Assembly: GCF_000721105.1 (NCBI RefSeq)
Contig: NZ_JOEV01000021.1
Location: 1 to 64,000 of the forward strand
Direction of reading: 5' to 3'
From: Streptomyces cellulosae
Lineage (GTDB): Bacteria > Actinomycetota > Actinomycetes > Streptomycetales > Streptomycetaceae
DNA: 64,000 bases
Under the pieces are notes generated by a model, which had not been told where the DNA came from, ran no database searches, and worked only from the letters and a program-made list of their open reading frames with translations. Below are positions 1-8,031 of the stretch, one piece after another. Numbering within the stretch: the stretch's first letter is position 1; the number at the start of each line of letters is the position of its first letter. Both the position numbers and the translations under genes were made by a program.

Positions 1-317
1 CCCGCACGCGCCGAAACAACGCGCACAGCAAAGCCGATCACGGCCACCCGTCAACCATCAGCTGGGATCGAAGTGTCAAGCATCTACCGGGACCGGACAG
101 GGCCCACGCAACTGACTGAGTTACAACTTTCTCTACTGGTTCAAGGCGGCTCGCTCCGCTCACCGCGCGCGGCCCGGCCCCCGGCCGGGCCTGCGCTCCT
201 GTCTCCGCCCCGCTCCAGCCCGGCCGGCGCCCGTGCCGCGCTCACGGCAATCCACCTGATGCCAGAGAGGGGATACGTCGTGGCTGGGGCGGTCGGCTCC
301 ACGGCTTTAGGCAGCCA

Positions 318-428
318 CTTTGGCGCGAGCCTCGAAGATCATGGCCCCAACGTCGTGCTTTACCGGGCAGGTCCACAGACTGCCCGACGCGCCGGAAGCT
401 TACGGGGCCATGATCACTCGCGCCAAAG
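318..428. repeat. Long interrupted inverted repeat (extended hairpin)
   Basis: Two perfect 12-bp arms are stacked: 318-329 pairs with 417-428, and 337-348 pairs with 404-415, separated by a 7-nt versus 1-nt internal loop. Inside lies a further 7-bp hairpin (364-370 with 380-386). The first 486 bases hold no convincing gene, so this could be a structured RNA, a mobile-element end or a relic. The structure is seen; its role is unknown. Confidence 0.6.
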
Positions 429-486
429 CAGCTCCAGCCCAAAGCCGTTCCGCCGACCTCTCGTGCATTTGACCCGTATCCGGCAG

Positions 487-1017
487 CTAACGATTGACCC
501 GATTGACTCGCACTGTGGAATCTCCACTTGGGTTTCCAGCGTCGTAGTCCGACACATCAATAAGCAGCCTGAAAAGCCACACTAAGCGAAGGGACCTCAC
601 GGCTCCGAAAAAAATTAAGAACTCCGCAACCCAGCCACCCAGGCCGATCTCTTTCTTCGTATCTGACATCATGACTGCAAGGCATCCAAATGAAACTAAG
701 AGCATGGAAGTCAGAAGGCCCACCCAATTACGCCGCAGATGAACTCCGAACATCTGCCTTAGAATGTTCATCCGTTGGCCAGAACTAGTCGCATACTGAC
801 TGATTGCAGCTGTTCCGAACCCACCGACGATCGCTGCTACTGAGGCGACCGTTGCATAGATATTCATGCGCTGATCGGCGTCATGATCGGCCAAGATGTG
901 GTGACCTTGCGTCAACGCCAGCGCTCCTACTGACACGGCGGTCAGGGCGTAGTCGACGATGGGATGGTGGCTCCATCGGTTATAGACGTAGCCCCGTGCA
1001 GTGCGTACTGCGCCCAT
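487..1017 (-). CDS. Four-TM membrane protein, second gene of an accessory operon
   Basis: A 176-residue protein I cannot assign to a named family. Four hydrophobic segments are visible, at about residues 19-38, 52-75, 98-118 and 128-152, separated by short basic loops, so it is probably an integral membrane protein with little soluble domain. It starts at ATG 1017, preceded by a G-rich stretch (GGGGGTG). It lies 29 bp downstream of the 319-residue gene on the same strand and is very likely co-transcribed with it. Base composition is well below the Streptomyces norm. A soluble partner plus a small multi-TM protein in an island with a TIR gene and a restriction-type nuclease suggests a membrane-acting effector; this is inference. 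Confidence 0.75.
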   Translation of the reverse strand: MGAVRTARGYVYNRWSHHPIVDYALTAVSVGALALTQGHHILADHDADQRMNIYATVASVAAIVGGFGTAAISQYATSSGQRMNILRQMFGVHLRRNWVGLLTSMLLVSFGCLAVMMSDTKKEIGLGGWVAEFLIFFGAVRSLRLVWLFRLLIDVSDYDAGNPSGDSTVRVNRVNR

Positions 1018-1046
1018 GGCACACCCCCTTCAGGCTCAGGTGGAGC

Positions 1047-2006
1047 CTAGGGCATGGCACTGACAGCGGCTCTCAGGTCCTGATCATGTTCCGCAGCTGC
1101 CTGCATCACGGCTTGCACTGCCGCCTCGAACCACGGCCCGGCTCCGCTTCCACGAGGCAGCGTCACTTGCTTGGATGCCGTGATGTGATCATTTACGAAG
1201 TTGACCTTGTCTTCGACGATGCTGCCATCGGATGCGGACAGCATCACGTCAGCGATGGCCCGATCGATTACCCCGTGGGGTCCAACGAGGCTGCCAAAGT
1301 CGGAGAGGAATTCTTGGACGCTCGCGTGTAGGCGACGTTCCCCCCGCGCCCTAGCGGAACTTCGAGATAGGCCGCGCCCCTTTGGAATCTTGATGGTCAA
1401 GGTAATCAAGGCATCGGGGTTCTGCTTGTGGGCATGCCGCGCGAAATCACCAAGCCCTTCAACAGAAGTGGGAAACATTGATGTTGCGGCAGGGCGAAGT
1501 CGCATCTCGAAGAGATTGACCGATTCGGCTGCCTTTAGTTTATCCCAGGCATTTTTCCCTATCAGGGGAATAATCGCTAGGTCCTGTTCGATCCCGGAGC
1601 GCATTGCATTAAGCCATCGCTGTAGGGCTGTCGGCCTTGGGGCAGACGCACTTCCTTGAATCACTCCGATCACGTTCCCGTAGGGCAGGAAACAGACAAT
1701 CGTTGTGTCGACGACGCTCCGATTTCCGTCGAGCCGTAGAGCATCGATCTTTTGAGCCTCATAATCAATTTGCTGCAAGTCGCCGTCACGGAGGCGAGCT
1801 ATTACTAAGTGTTTTCCATTTGCGGAATCGATGGGTTCGCCAACGTACACGTCATCGTCATGGTTCATGTGTCGCTCGTGAACCGAGAGAGCGCCGAGGT
1901 TATCTAGGACCAAGCCCCAGTCAATAGGGTCGAAGCGGAGGTTGCCGGCATCCTTCGCCCGAACAACCTCGTAGAAGGCGACGGTTTTCTTCCGCTGTCC
2001 GCTCAA
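1047..2006 (-). CDS. Uncharacterised cytoplasmic protein, operon partner of the TM protein
   Basis: A 319-residue protein with no signal peptide or TM segment. It begins KKTVAFYEVVRAKD, a K-x-V-x-FYEV opening that reminds me of DUF4747/DUF6731-type proteins of phage-resistance loci, but I cannot confirm this by eye. The middle (about residues 125-220) mixes alpha and beta, and an Arg/Ser-rich turn lies near 212-226. The start used is TTG at 2006, with GGGGG about 5 nt upstream on the minus strand. G+C is low compared with the core genes. It is the first gene of a two-gene unit with the membrane protein. It may be a sensor or regulator of that protein; function unknown. Confidence 0.7.
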   Translation of the reverse strand: MSGQRKKTVAFYEVVRAKDAGNLRFDPIDWGLVLDNLGALSVHERHMNHDDDVYVGEPIDSANGKHLVIARLRDGDLQQIDYEAQKIDALRLDGNRSVVDTTIVCFLPYGNVIGVIQGSASAPRPTALQRWLNAMRSGIEQDLAIIPLIGKNAWDKLKAAESVNLFEMRLRPAATSMFPTSVEGLGDFARHAHKQNPDALITLTIKIPKGRGLSRSSARARGERRLHASVQEFLSDFGSLVGPHGVIDRAIADVMLSASDGSIVEDKVNFVNDHITASKQVTLPRGSGAGPWFEAAVQAVMQAAAEHDQDLRAAVSAMP

Positions 2007-2476
2007 CTCGGCCCCCAGCGCGCGTTAGTCATGTGCAGCTGTCAGATGCTGCCAAGAGGATCAGTATGGCGACTACAGGTGATGGCCCGTCAACCGGATC
2101 GTGCGATTCGGTGATGGGACTGTCACGGATCGTCGCCCTTCAGTCGAGACTTCGGCAGGCTTGATGAATGGCACAAGAGGCGCGAACTGCGCCGTCCGAG
2201 GTGCCCCGAGGGCACCCAACGACGACCGACAGCGATCGAGCCACCGCCGCCGGCGCCTCCCCACTTGGAGCGCTGCTGCTGGGAGTGGACCCCCGCCCGG
2301 AGCCCACTAGGCTCGTGTCGTCTAGGCACGTGCGTCGTCAAGCGGTCAGTGCGACAATCGGCAAAGAGCTGCGGGATGCGCCGTGGCGACCTGAGTCGGC
2401 ACTGAAGGCGAGCGCGATGCGGCCCCGCTCTTGCCCACCCGTCGGCACGCGCGTAGGAGATCAGGCGGAGGCGCAC
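2007..2476. other. Divergent intergenic region between operon and TIR gene
   Basis: About 470 bp separates the minus-strand operon from the TIR gene. Open frames cross it, one in frame with the TIR gene from 2168, but their translation is low-complexity Arg/Pro/Ala sequence typical of non-coding high-G+C DNA. I see no repeat or clear operator. It presumably holds promoters for both directions. Confidence 0.4.
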
Positions 2477-3403
2477 ATGAATCCATCGGAGCCCCATGAT
2501 GCGAGCGCCCGAACGGTACGGGAATTCTTCATCAGCTATACGGGCTCAGATCGCAGATGGGCTGAATGGGTAGCGTGGCAACTCGAAGAGGCTGGACATA
2601 CGACCATCCTTCAGGCTTGGGATTTCGAGGCGGGTTCACATTTTGTTACCGAGATGCATAGAGCGACGCAGGTTGCAGACCGCACTATTGTAATCTTGTC
2701 TAAGGCGTATGTGAATTCCTCTTACGGGGAGGCTGAGTGGCAGGAGGCTTGGAGAGCTGACCCACTCGGGGATCAGAGGAAACTCCTGGTTTTCCGCGTT
2801 GAATCGTGTTCGAGACCTGGCCTGCTCGGGCAGGTCGTGTCGGAAGACCTTTTCGGAATCACCCACGAGATTGCACGCTCACGATTGCTCGCTGCCGTTC
2901 GCCGGGGCCGGCGAAAGCCTCCGTTGCCGCCAGAGTTCCCGCTGCAGGAAGCTCCGGCGACGGCTGCCCCATTCCCCGGCCGCCTACTGCCGGCACCAAT
3001 TGATGAGGCCTTGGCCGCAGGAGGTCCATTGACTCCGGACAACCCGTTCGCAGTCGCACTCACCTTTTGGTACATAGCCCTCGAAAATGACTATTCCAAG
3101 CTGGACACGGTGATAACACCGGAGTCGCGGGGACAGTGGAATCTTAGCGACGTACGCAGTAAGACCAAGAATGGAGGCATTACTACGGGTGTCATGAAGC
3201 CATGCTATGACATTGCGTACGTAAGAATAGCATCGGAGGTGGAAAGCGAAGAAGGGACTCTAATGGTGGCTGGAGGCTTGGTGCCCATAGAGGCAAGAGC
3301 GCTGAGCCTTGTACTCCGGCCAGAGGTCGGCGGCTGGCGAGTGCACAATTTCGGCTTCCCTCAAGACCCGAATGCAATGCCACGCACCTGGAGCCCCGAA
3401 TAG
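2477..3403 (+). CDS. TIR-domain protein with unclassified C-terminal domain
   Basis: A 308-residue protein. Residues 15-100 form a bacterial TIR_2-type domain: REFFISYTGSDR opens strand A, and YGEAEW (residues 83-88) sits where TIR NADases carry the catalytic glutamate, here probably E87. The C-terminal half (about 165-308) is a separate alpha/beta domain that I cannot name. A proline-rich linker near 135-165 joins them. Start ATG 2477 is chosen over an in-frame upstream start because GGAGG lies at 2467-2471. Bacterial TIR domains commonly cleave NAD+ in anti-phage or immune-like systems. No NACHT, STAND, Sir2 or cyclase gene is adjacent, so the C-terminal half may be its own sensor. Base composition is atypically low. 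Confidence 0.85.
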   Translation: MNPSEPHDASARTVREFFISYTGSDRRWAEWVAWQLEEAGHTTILQAWDFEAGSHFVTEMHRATQVADRTIVILSKAYVNSSYGEAEWQEAWRADPLGDQRKLLVFRVESCSRPGLLGQVVSEDLFGITHEIARSRLLAAVRRGRRKPPLPPEFPLQEAPATAAPFPGRLLPAPIDEALAAGGPLTPDNPFAVALTFWYIALENDYSKLDTVITPESRGQWNLSDVRSKTKNGGITTGVMKPCYDIAYVRIASEVESEEGTLMVAGGLVPIEARALSLVLRPEVGGWRVHNFGFPQDPNAMPRTWSPE

Positions 3404-3651
3404 GCCGATTTTCTGGCCTCGGAGCCGATCTACCCGTGCATGCCGCCAGCGCAGCGGAGCGCGAGTATCGGAACAGCGCGACGTCGGCAGCTTAAGCCCA
3501 AAGCCTGCCCGAATTGCCAACCAGCATACGGCTTGCTCAGCCGCAAACCGGGCAGGTCACCGGCCAAGCCCGCTCCTCCACCCTCGGTCTGTAGGCTCAG
3601 TGGCCGTCAGGGCATGCACGGCATCCAACTCAACGCGCCGGGAGAGCACCC

Positions 3652-4575
3652 TTGCTCAACTTTAGTGAGCTTTCGAAAGATGGCGAAGATCTAGAACAAA
3701 TGCTCAGAGAGCTCATGCTTTCCCTGGGATATCACATCACGTGGTCGGGGCGCGGCCCTGACGGCGGTCAAGACCTGCTCCTTGAAGAACCCGGTGAAGG
3801 CCTGTTTGGCACCAAAAAGCGCACCTGGCTAATTTCCTGCAAGCACACCGCTCACGCCAATAAGGGAAAAGGCCGCTCGGTCAGCGGAGAGGACGTTGGA
3901 AGTGACGGAGGAATCGTCGATGCCGTGATGCAGCATAAGGCCGACGGGTATCTGTTGGTTTGTTCCACCCAGGCATCCAGTTCCCTGGTGAAACGCTTGG
4001 AAGCCATTGAGAATAATCAGCGCGTTCTGACCCATGTTTGGGACGGCGTGACCCTCGAACGAATGCTATCTACTCCGAGAGGCTGGGCTATCGCCCAGCG
4101 CTTCATGCCTATAAGCGCCCAGGCAGCGGATTGGAAGGTCTTCGCTACCGAAGAGCCGAATAAATTCGTTGGCGCCACCAGAGGCTTCTATATGAAAATG
4201 ACCAATAGGCATGGAAGTAAGTTGCCGTACCAACTTTCCAGCATTGACGAGCGGCTAGATGCCGTGGCCGGTATCGACCTTCCAGACGGACATGAAATTC
4301 GTCCGCGAGGCGTTTTCTGCGACGATAAGCATGGCTGGTTCATCTGGTACTTTGACTATATTTATGACGCGCCTGCCCCTTCATGGCGCAACAAGGTAAT
4401 TGAGCCTTCTTACACCGCAGAACAAATTGAGTCCCTCCTGGGTGACGGAACAGTGACCTACAGCGACGGGCAGATCGATAACTTCCGTGTTCGGATAAGA
4501 AAGGTCAACCGTTCGAGCGACTCGTATGACGCCGACCACTATTCCTATTACGATCAACTCGATTATGTTGATTAG
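3652..4575 (+). CDS. Mrr-like PD-(D/E)XK restriction endonuclease family protein
   Basis: A 307-residue protein. The N-terminal 150 residues look like a restriction-endonuclease (Mrr_cat-like) fold: a helix, then WSGRGPDGGQDLL with D41 as the likely metal ligand, then a strand ending ISCKH with K64. The usual E/Q before x-K is Ser62, so the nuclease centre is variant. The C-terminal half (about 170-307) is unrelated and unassigned, and ends in a Ser/Tyr/Asp-rich tail; it may recognise DNA or modified bases. The start is TTG 3652 with GGAGAG at 3641-3646. No methyltransferase lies alongside, which fits a type IV-like enzyme. The low G+C and the neighbouring TIR gene support a defence role by inference. 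Confidence 0.75.
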   Translation: MLNFSELSKDGEDLEQMLRELMLSLGYHITWSGRGPDGGQDLLLEEPGEGLFGTKKRTWLISCKHTAHANKGKGRSVSGEDVGSDGGIVDAVMQHKADGYLLVCSTQASSSLVKRLEAIENNQRVLTHVWDGVTLERMLSTPRGWAIAQRFMPISAQAADWKVFATEEPNKFVGATRGFYMKMTNRHGSKLPYQLSSIDERLDAVAGIDLPDGHEIRPRGVFCDDKHGWFIWYFDYIYDAPAPSWRNKVIEPSYTAEQIESLLGDGTVTYSDGQIDNFRVRIRKVNRSSDSYDADHYSYYDQLDYVD

Positions 4576-4732
4576 GCGGAATCGGCACTCATTCATAGCG
4601 GCTGATTGTTAACCTCGGAAAGCGTCCCAACAAGCGTCGCATGGACGCAGCTTCCCAAGCTAAGGGACCGCGTGGCCAATCAGCGTCAGCCGGTACCCTG
4701 CGACCTTCCGCCGTGGCGCACTTGGAGGCCTC

Positions 4733-5276
4733 TTGCAAGCTACTGCTCTCACCAGTCCTGACCGACTGTCGTCGGTGCAGGGGGTCTTGGGGCGTCCGAG
4801 CCCTGTTCCAGCGATCGCAGGGGTCTACGGGTGGCACTTCGAGCAGGCTCCCCACCCAGACTTGGTGGCCGGACACCTGTTGTACGTCGGCATAGCCCCC
4901 CGGTACATGGCGAACCGGACGAGCACGCAGAACCTGCGCAAGCGCGTGCGGTACCACTACCGGGGCAACGCGGCCGGCTCGACGCTGCGGCACTCTCGGT
5001 CGCCTTCTCGGACTTGAGCTACGCCGCGTGGGCAGCGGCAAGCGCATGACCTTCGGCAAGGCCGGGGAAGCCACCCTCAGCCAGTGGATGGCGGAGAACG
5101 CCCGAGTGTGCTGGGTCGAGCATGACGAGCCATGGACGATGGAGTCGGAACTCATCTCTCAACTCGACCTACCGCTGAACCTCGATCAGAACCGCCACAA
5201 CGCGTTCCACGACCGCCTCAAGGAACTGAGGGCCCAAGCCCGTCAGCGGGCGCGGGAGTTGTCGATCAGCGCATAG
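4733..5276 (+). pseudogene. GIY-YIG nuclease family protein, frameshifted
   Basis: Two adjoining frames together encode one GIY-YIG domain protein. The first (TTG 4733, GGAGG at 4724-4728) gives GVYGWHF, then LLYVGIAP and LRKRVRYHYRGNAAGSTLR, and stops near 5018. The continuation LELRRVGSGKRMTFG begins at 5013 in another frame and runs to 5276, ending in a Leu/Arg-rich helix. Between STLR (ends 4990) and LELRR (starts 5013) there are 22 nt, which is seven codons plus one base. The parts align as one continuous protein of about 180 residues, so a single indel has broken it. A sequencing error cannot be excluded. Confidence 0.75.
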
Positions 5277-5418
5277 ACCGTCGGGCTGACATCACCAGCT
5301 GACATCAACGGCGGCGATCGACGACGCACCGGAGCGGCCACAGCCGGATCGTGGACCGACCACCAAGCCCCGTTTCGGCATGCCGCGCCGTCGGGTGATC
5401 GAACTCCTAAAGCGGTGC

Positions 5419-5928
5419 TCAGCTCGGCGCAGCAGCGCAGAGCCAGTCGGCAAGCGTGGAGAAGTCGGCGTTCACGAGGCCTTTGGTCGGGTCAACGCGA
5501 TGAAGCAGTGATGGTCCAGGGTGGCTGGTTTCGGCCCACAGGCGATCCATTGCACTGATCTCGTCGTCGACCCAGATGAACGGCTGGCCGTCGGTCCACT
5601 CGACGAGGTGGCGGGTCTTCCAGTGCAAGCCGCGTGGACCTTCGTCGACATGGAAGTCTGGCCACTCCACCACGGGCAGCCTCGGCAACCCGATGCGTGG
5701 GGAGACAGCCTCATTCGCCTCTTCCATCCAGGTCGTCGCCCACACGAGACGGCAGCCCAGGGCCATGAGGCGCGCTCCGAGCCCAGGGTCAAGACGCTTC
5801 AACAGCGGGTTCCCCTGATCGAGAGACGTCGAGGAGCCGGCGGCAGCGGTCTGTAGGTGACCGGACGACGATCCGAAAGGGATAAGCGGGCCGTCCACGT
5901 CGAGAAAGAGGAAAGGACGCTCCGTCAC
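5419..5928 (-). CDS. HAD-fold protein (HAD domain of Swiss-army-knife RNA repair type)
   Basis: A 169-residue stand-alone HAD-like domain. The FLFLDVDGPL motif gives the nucleophile D10 and acid/base D12. WATTWMEEAN corresponds to motif II, and PFIWVDDE supplies the acidic motif IV. This arrangement is typical of the short actinobacterial HAD proteins grouped with the HAD domain of Swiss Army Knife RNA-repair proteins. Substrate unknown; a phosphatase or nucleic-acid end-processing role is possible. It lies convergent to the broken GIY-YIG gene and at the edge of the low-G+C island. Confidence 0.8.
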   Translation of the reverse strand: MTERPFLFLDVDGPLIPFGSSSGHLQTAAAGSSTSLDQGNPLLKRLDPGLGARLMALGCRLVWATTWMEEANEAVSPRIGLPRLPVVEWPDFHVDEGPRGLHWKTRHLVEWTDGQPFIWVDDEISAMDRLWAETSHPGPSLLHRVDPTKGLVNADFSTLADWLCAAAPS

Positions 5929-6067
5929 GAGGCCACGATAGCCCGGAAGCGGGGGATCAGTGCCCTCGTCGCTGGGCCGTCCCTGGGCCGTCCGAGGTCA
6001 CTCGACAGTGGCCAATGACGACCAACGACGACCATCAGGCGCACGGGTCCACCGCTCTTGAGCAGGG

Positions 6068-6118
6068 AAAACGCAGGTCACCAAGATCCCCGGCAAGACC
6101 CAGGGCAAGAAGAAGTAG
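6068..6118 (+). pseudogene. Possible 3' coding remnant before a terminator
   Basis: A short frame reads KTQVTKIPGKTQGKKK and stops at TAG 6116-6118, just upstream of a terminator-like hairpin. It has the look of a basic C-terminus from a lost gene. There is no start or upstream continuation: an in-frame stop lies just before it. Too short to identify. Confidence 0.3.
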
Positions 6119-6129
6119 GTTTTGCGATC

Positions 6130-6173
6130 ACGCCCCCCCACCTGCGAAAACGGCGCGGGTGGGAGGCGTTTTT
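6130..6173 (+). terminator. Terminator-like hairpin with T run
   Basis: A G+C-rich imperfect stem (6130-6146 with 6154-6169) with an AAAA-containing loop is followed by TTTTT at 6169-6173. It fits an intrinsic terminator of a gene that is no longer intact upstream. Confidence 0.55.
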
Positions 6174-6554
6174 GGGCGGTGGAACCTCTCTGGAACCTCT
6201 GGCTCTGTTGGCCGTTTGGTGTGCCCCTGCCTAAGCCGCGAGCCGTACATCACTGGCGGAGAGCGCGCGACTGAGGGTGGCGCTTCCTTCATGCCGCGGT
6301 GCGAGGATCCCCTGCGGTATGCGTATGGCGGTCAGCTGACACCCACGCTCACCATGGCCTTGGCTGCGGCGGACGTCGTCCAGCGACTGGTGAACGGGGG
6401 CACCATGGATGGCGGCATGGCAGCAGTCTTGGGTGCGATGGCAGGGACGATCGGCACCATGAGTGCGGCAGCCTTGACCGTGAAGGTAACTCGGTGGCAG
6501 GTGCGAGCGCAGGACACGTCTGCCCTGATGCAGTGGCGACGTCAGCTCGGGGTG

Positions 6555-6626
6555 CGCAATGGTGACCACCAGCTGCGGAAGGTCACCACCTCCGCCGGAT
6601 CGGTCGAGGTCAGGGTCCCACGGGTG
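6555..6626 (+). pseudogene. IS256 (mutator)-type transposase fragment
   Basis: The frame reads RNGDHQLRKVTTSAGSVEVR then VPRV. This is the conserved N-terminal segment of IS256-family transposases (RNG-x-R-x-V-x-TS-x-G-x-V-E-V-x-x-PR). No catalytic DDE region follows, because the minus-strand hydrolase begins its stop at 6635. The preceding frame (about 6290-6550) is Ala/Gly-rich and unidentified. Only about 24 residues remain. Confidence 0.5.
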
Positions 6627-6634
6627 ACGAGGCG

Positions 6635-7585
6635 TCAGCGGACCTGGTCAAGCATGTCGGTGACGTCTGCGAAGACTCGGTCTCCCGCCGCCGCGGCGGC
6701 GGGAGAGAGGGTGTCGAGGGTGAGGAATCCGTGGACCATCCCAGCCTCGCAGCGGTGTCTGACTGGAACGTTCGCGGCGGCCAGCCGAGCGGCATAGGCG
6801 TCACCCTCGTCCCGAAGCGGATCGTGCTCAGCGGTGACGACAACGGTGGGCGGCAGCCCGCCGAGGTCGGCGGCGTACAGCGGGCTGACCTCGGGGTCGG
6901 CGCGCCGGGACGAGTCTGGGACCCATTGCTCGGCCCCCCATGCGACGTCGGCGGTCGTCAGACCCCAGCCCGTGGCCTTCGACCGCGTGCTGGGACAGGA
7001 GAGTGTCAGATCGGTGTTGGGGTACACCAGGATCTGGGCGGCCGGCAGCGGTCCGCCCTCATCGCGCAGGCGCAGGCAGGCAAGCGTGGCGAGGTTACCG
7101 CCGGAACTGTCACCCATGACGACGATCGGGCCTGCGATCCCCGCGCTGGAAACTCCGCCGGCCGCTGCCCACCGGATGGCATCCACGCAGTCATCGACAG
7201 CAGCCGGCCACGGGTGCTCCGGAGCCCGGCGGAAGTCGACGCTCAGCACGGCCGTGTCGGTACTGCGCGCCAATCGGCGGCATGCCCGATCGTGCGACTC
7301 CAGATCGCCGATCGTCCACATCCCTCCATGAAGGAACACCACCAGCGGCCTGCGCCCCGCCGAAGGCCGGTAGAGGCGGGCCCCCACGACAGCCGAGCCG
7401 ACCGTCAGATCCTCGACATGGGCGATCTCGGGGCCCGGCGGCCGCGCTTCAGCACGGAGTCGCTGCGCACGCCGCAACTCCGCCGCGCCCACGGCACGGG
7501 CGAGAGGTCCGGGGTCCTGTCGAACAGCCTCGATGAAGGCGGTCAGTTCGGCATCGGCGAGCGAGGGGTCGATCAGTTCGGCCAT
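6635..7585 (-). CDS. Alpha/beta hydrolase (HSL-type esterase)
   Basis: A 316-residue member of the hormone-sensitive-lipase family of esterases. HGGMW (86-90) forms the oxyanion hole, GDSSGG carries nucleophile S160, EHDPLRDEG supplies D255, and GMVHGF supplies H285, so the catalytic triad is complete. There is no signal peptide, so it probably acts in the cytoplasm on short-chain esters; the substrate is unknown. It is single-gene, sitting right beside transposase debris. Confidence 0.88.
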   Translation of the reverse strand: MAELIDPSLADAELTAFIEAVRQDPGPLARAVGAAELRRAQRLRAEARPPGPEIAHVEDLTVGSAVVGARLYRPSAGRRPLVVFLHGGMWTIGDLESHDRACRRLARSTDTAVLSVDFRRAPEHPWPAAVDDCVDAIRWAAAGGVSSAGIAGPIVVMGDSSGGNLATLACLRLRDEGGPLPAAQILVYPNTDLTLSCPSTRSKATGWGLTTADVAWGAEQWVPDSSRRADPEVSPLYAADLGGLPPTVVVTAEHDPLRDEGDAYAARLAAANVPVRHRCEAGMVHGFLTLDTLSPAAAAAGDRVFADVTDMLDQVR

Positions 7586-8031
7586 GCAGGCAGGATGCCA
7601 TCTTGATCCGAACGATCCGGCCCGGAGACAGTCTCCTGGTCAAGAACCTTTGGACCACTGCCTGGCGCCTGATCCGACGCTCTCCGATCCACAACATTTG
7701 ACAATTACTCGCCTAAACAACCGCATCCGCGAGCGCCCCCCCAGCGACGCGTGTCTGGTGATGAGGGCCGGGACCGAGGCAACGGGCGTACGTCATCGAG
7801 TTACGGGAAGCCGATCCCGCGACCAGCGCTTGGAAGCGTCTCGCGGAATTGATCGGGAATGCCTTTGGGTGAATTCAACGAGATTCATGATTTTCGTCAT
7901 CCTGGAAGCGGCCGCGCGACGACGTCGATTCTCACTGTGTGCCGGCATCGCTTCCGTCCCCGGCCATCAATGTCTTCGCCATTGCTGCGGCCGCGTGCCC
8001 CTGTTGGCGATGCTGTTGTCAGTCGGATTGC
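7586..8031. other. Intergenic region, no gene seen
   Basis: About 446 bp between the start of the hydrolase gene and the stop of the LysR gene. Open frames here lack ribosome sites and recognisable motifs. I see no strong hairpin. It may contain the hydrolase promoter. Confidence 0.4.

Noticed and set aside
1..486. Possible prophage or integrative-element attachment site at a tRNA
   Set aside because: No tRNA or integrase gene is visible here; only the hairpin at 318-428 is supported.
6015..6797. 260-codon frame spanning the HAD-hydrolase gap
   Set aside because: No ribosome site; it reads across the terminator hairpin and into the antisense of the hydrolase. Only the short IS256-like part is recognisable.
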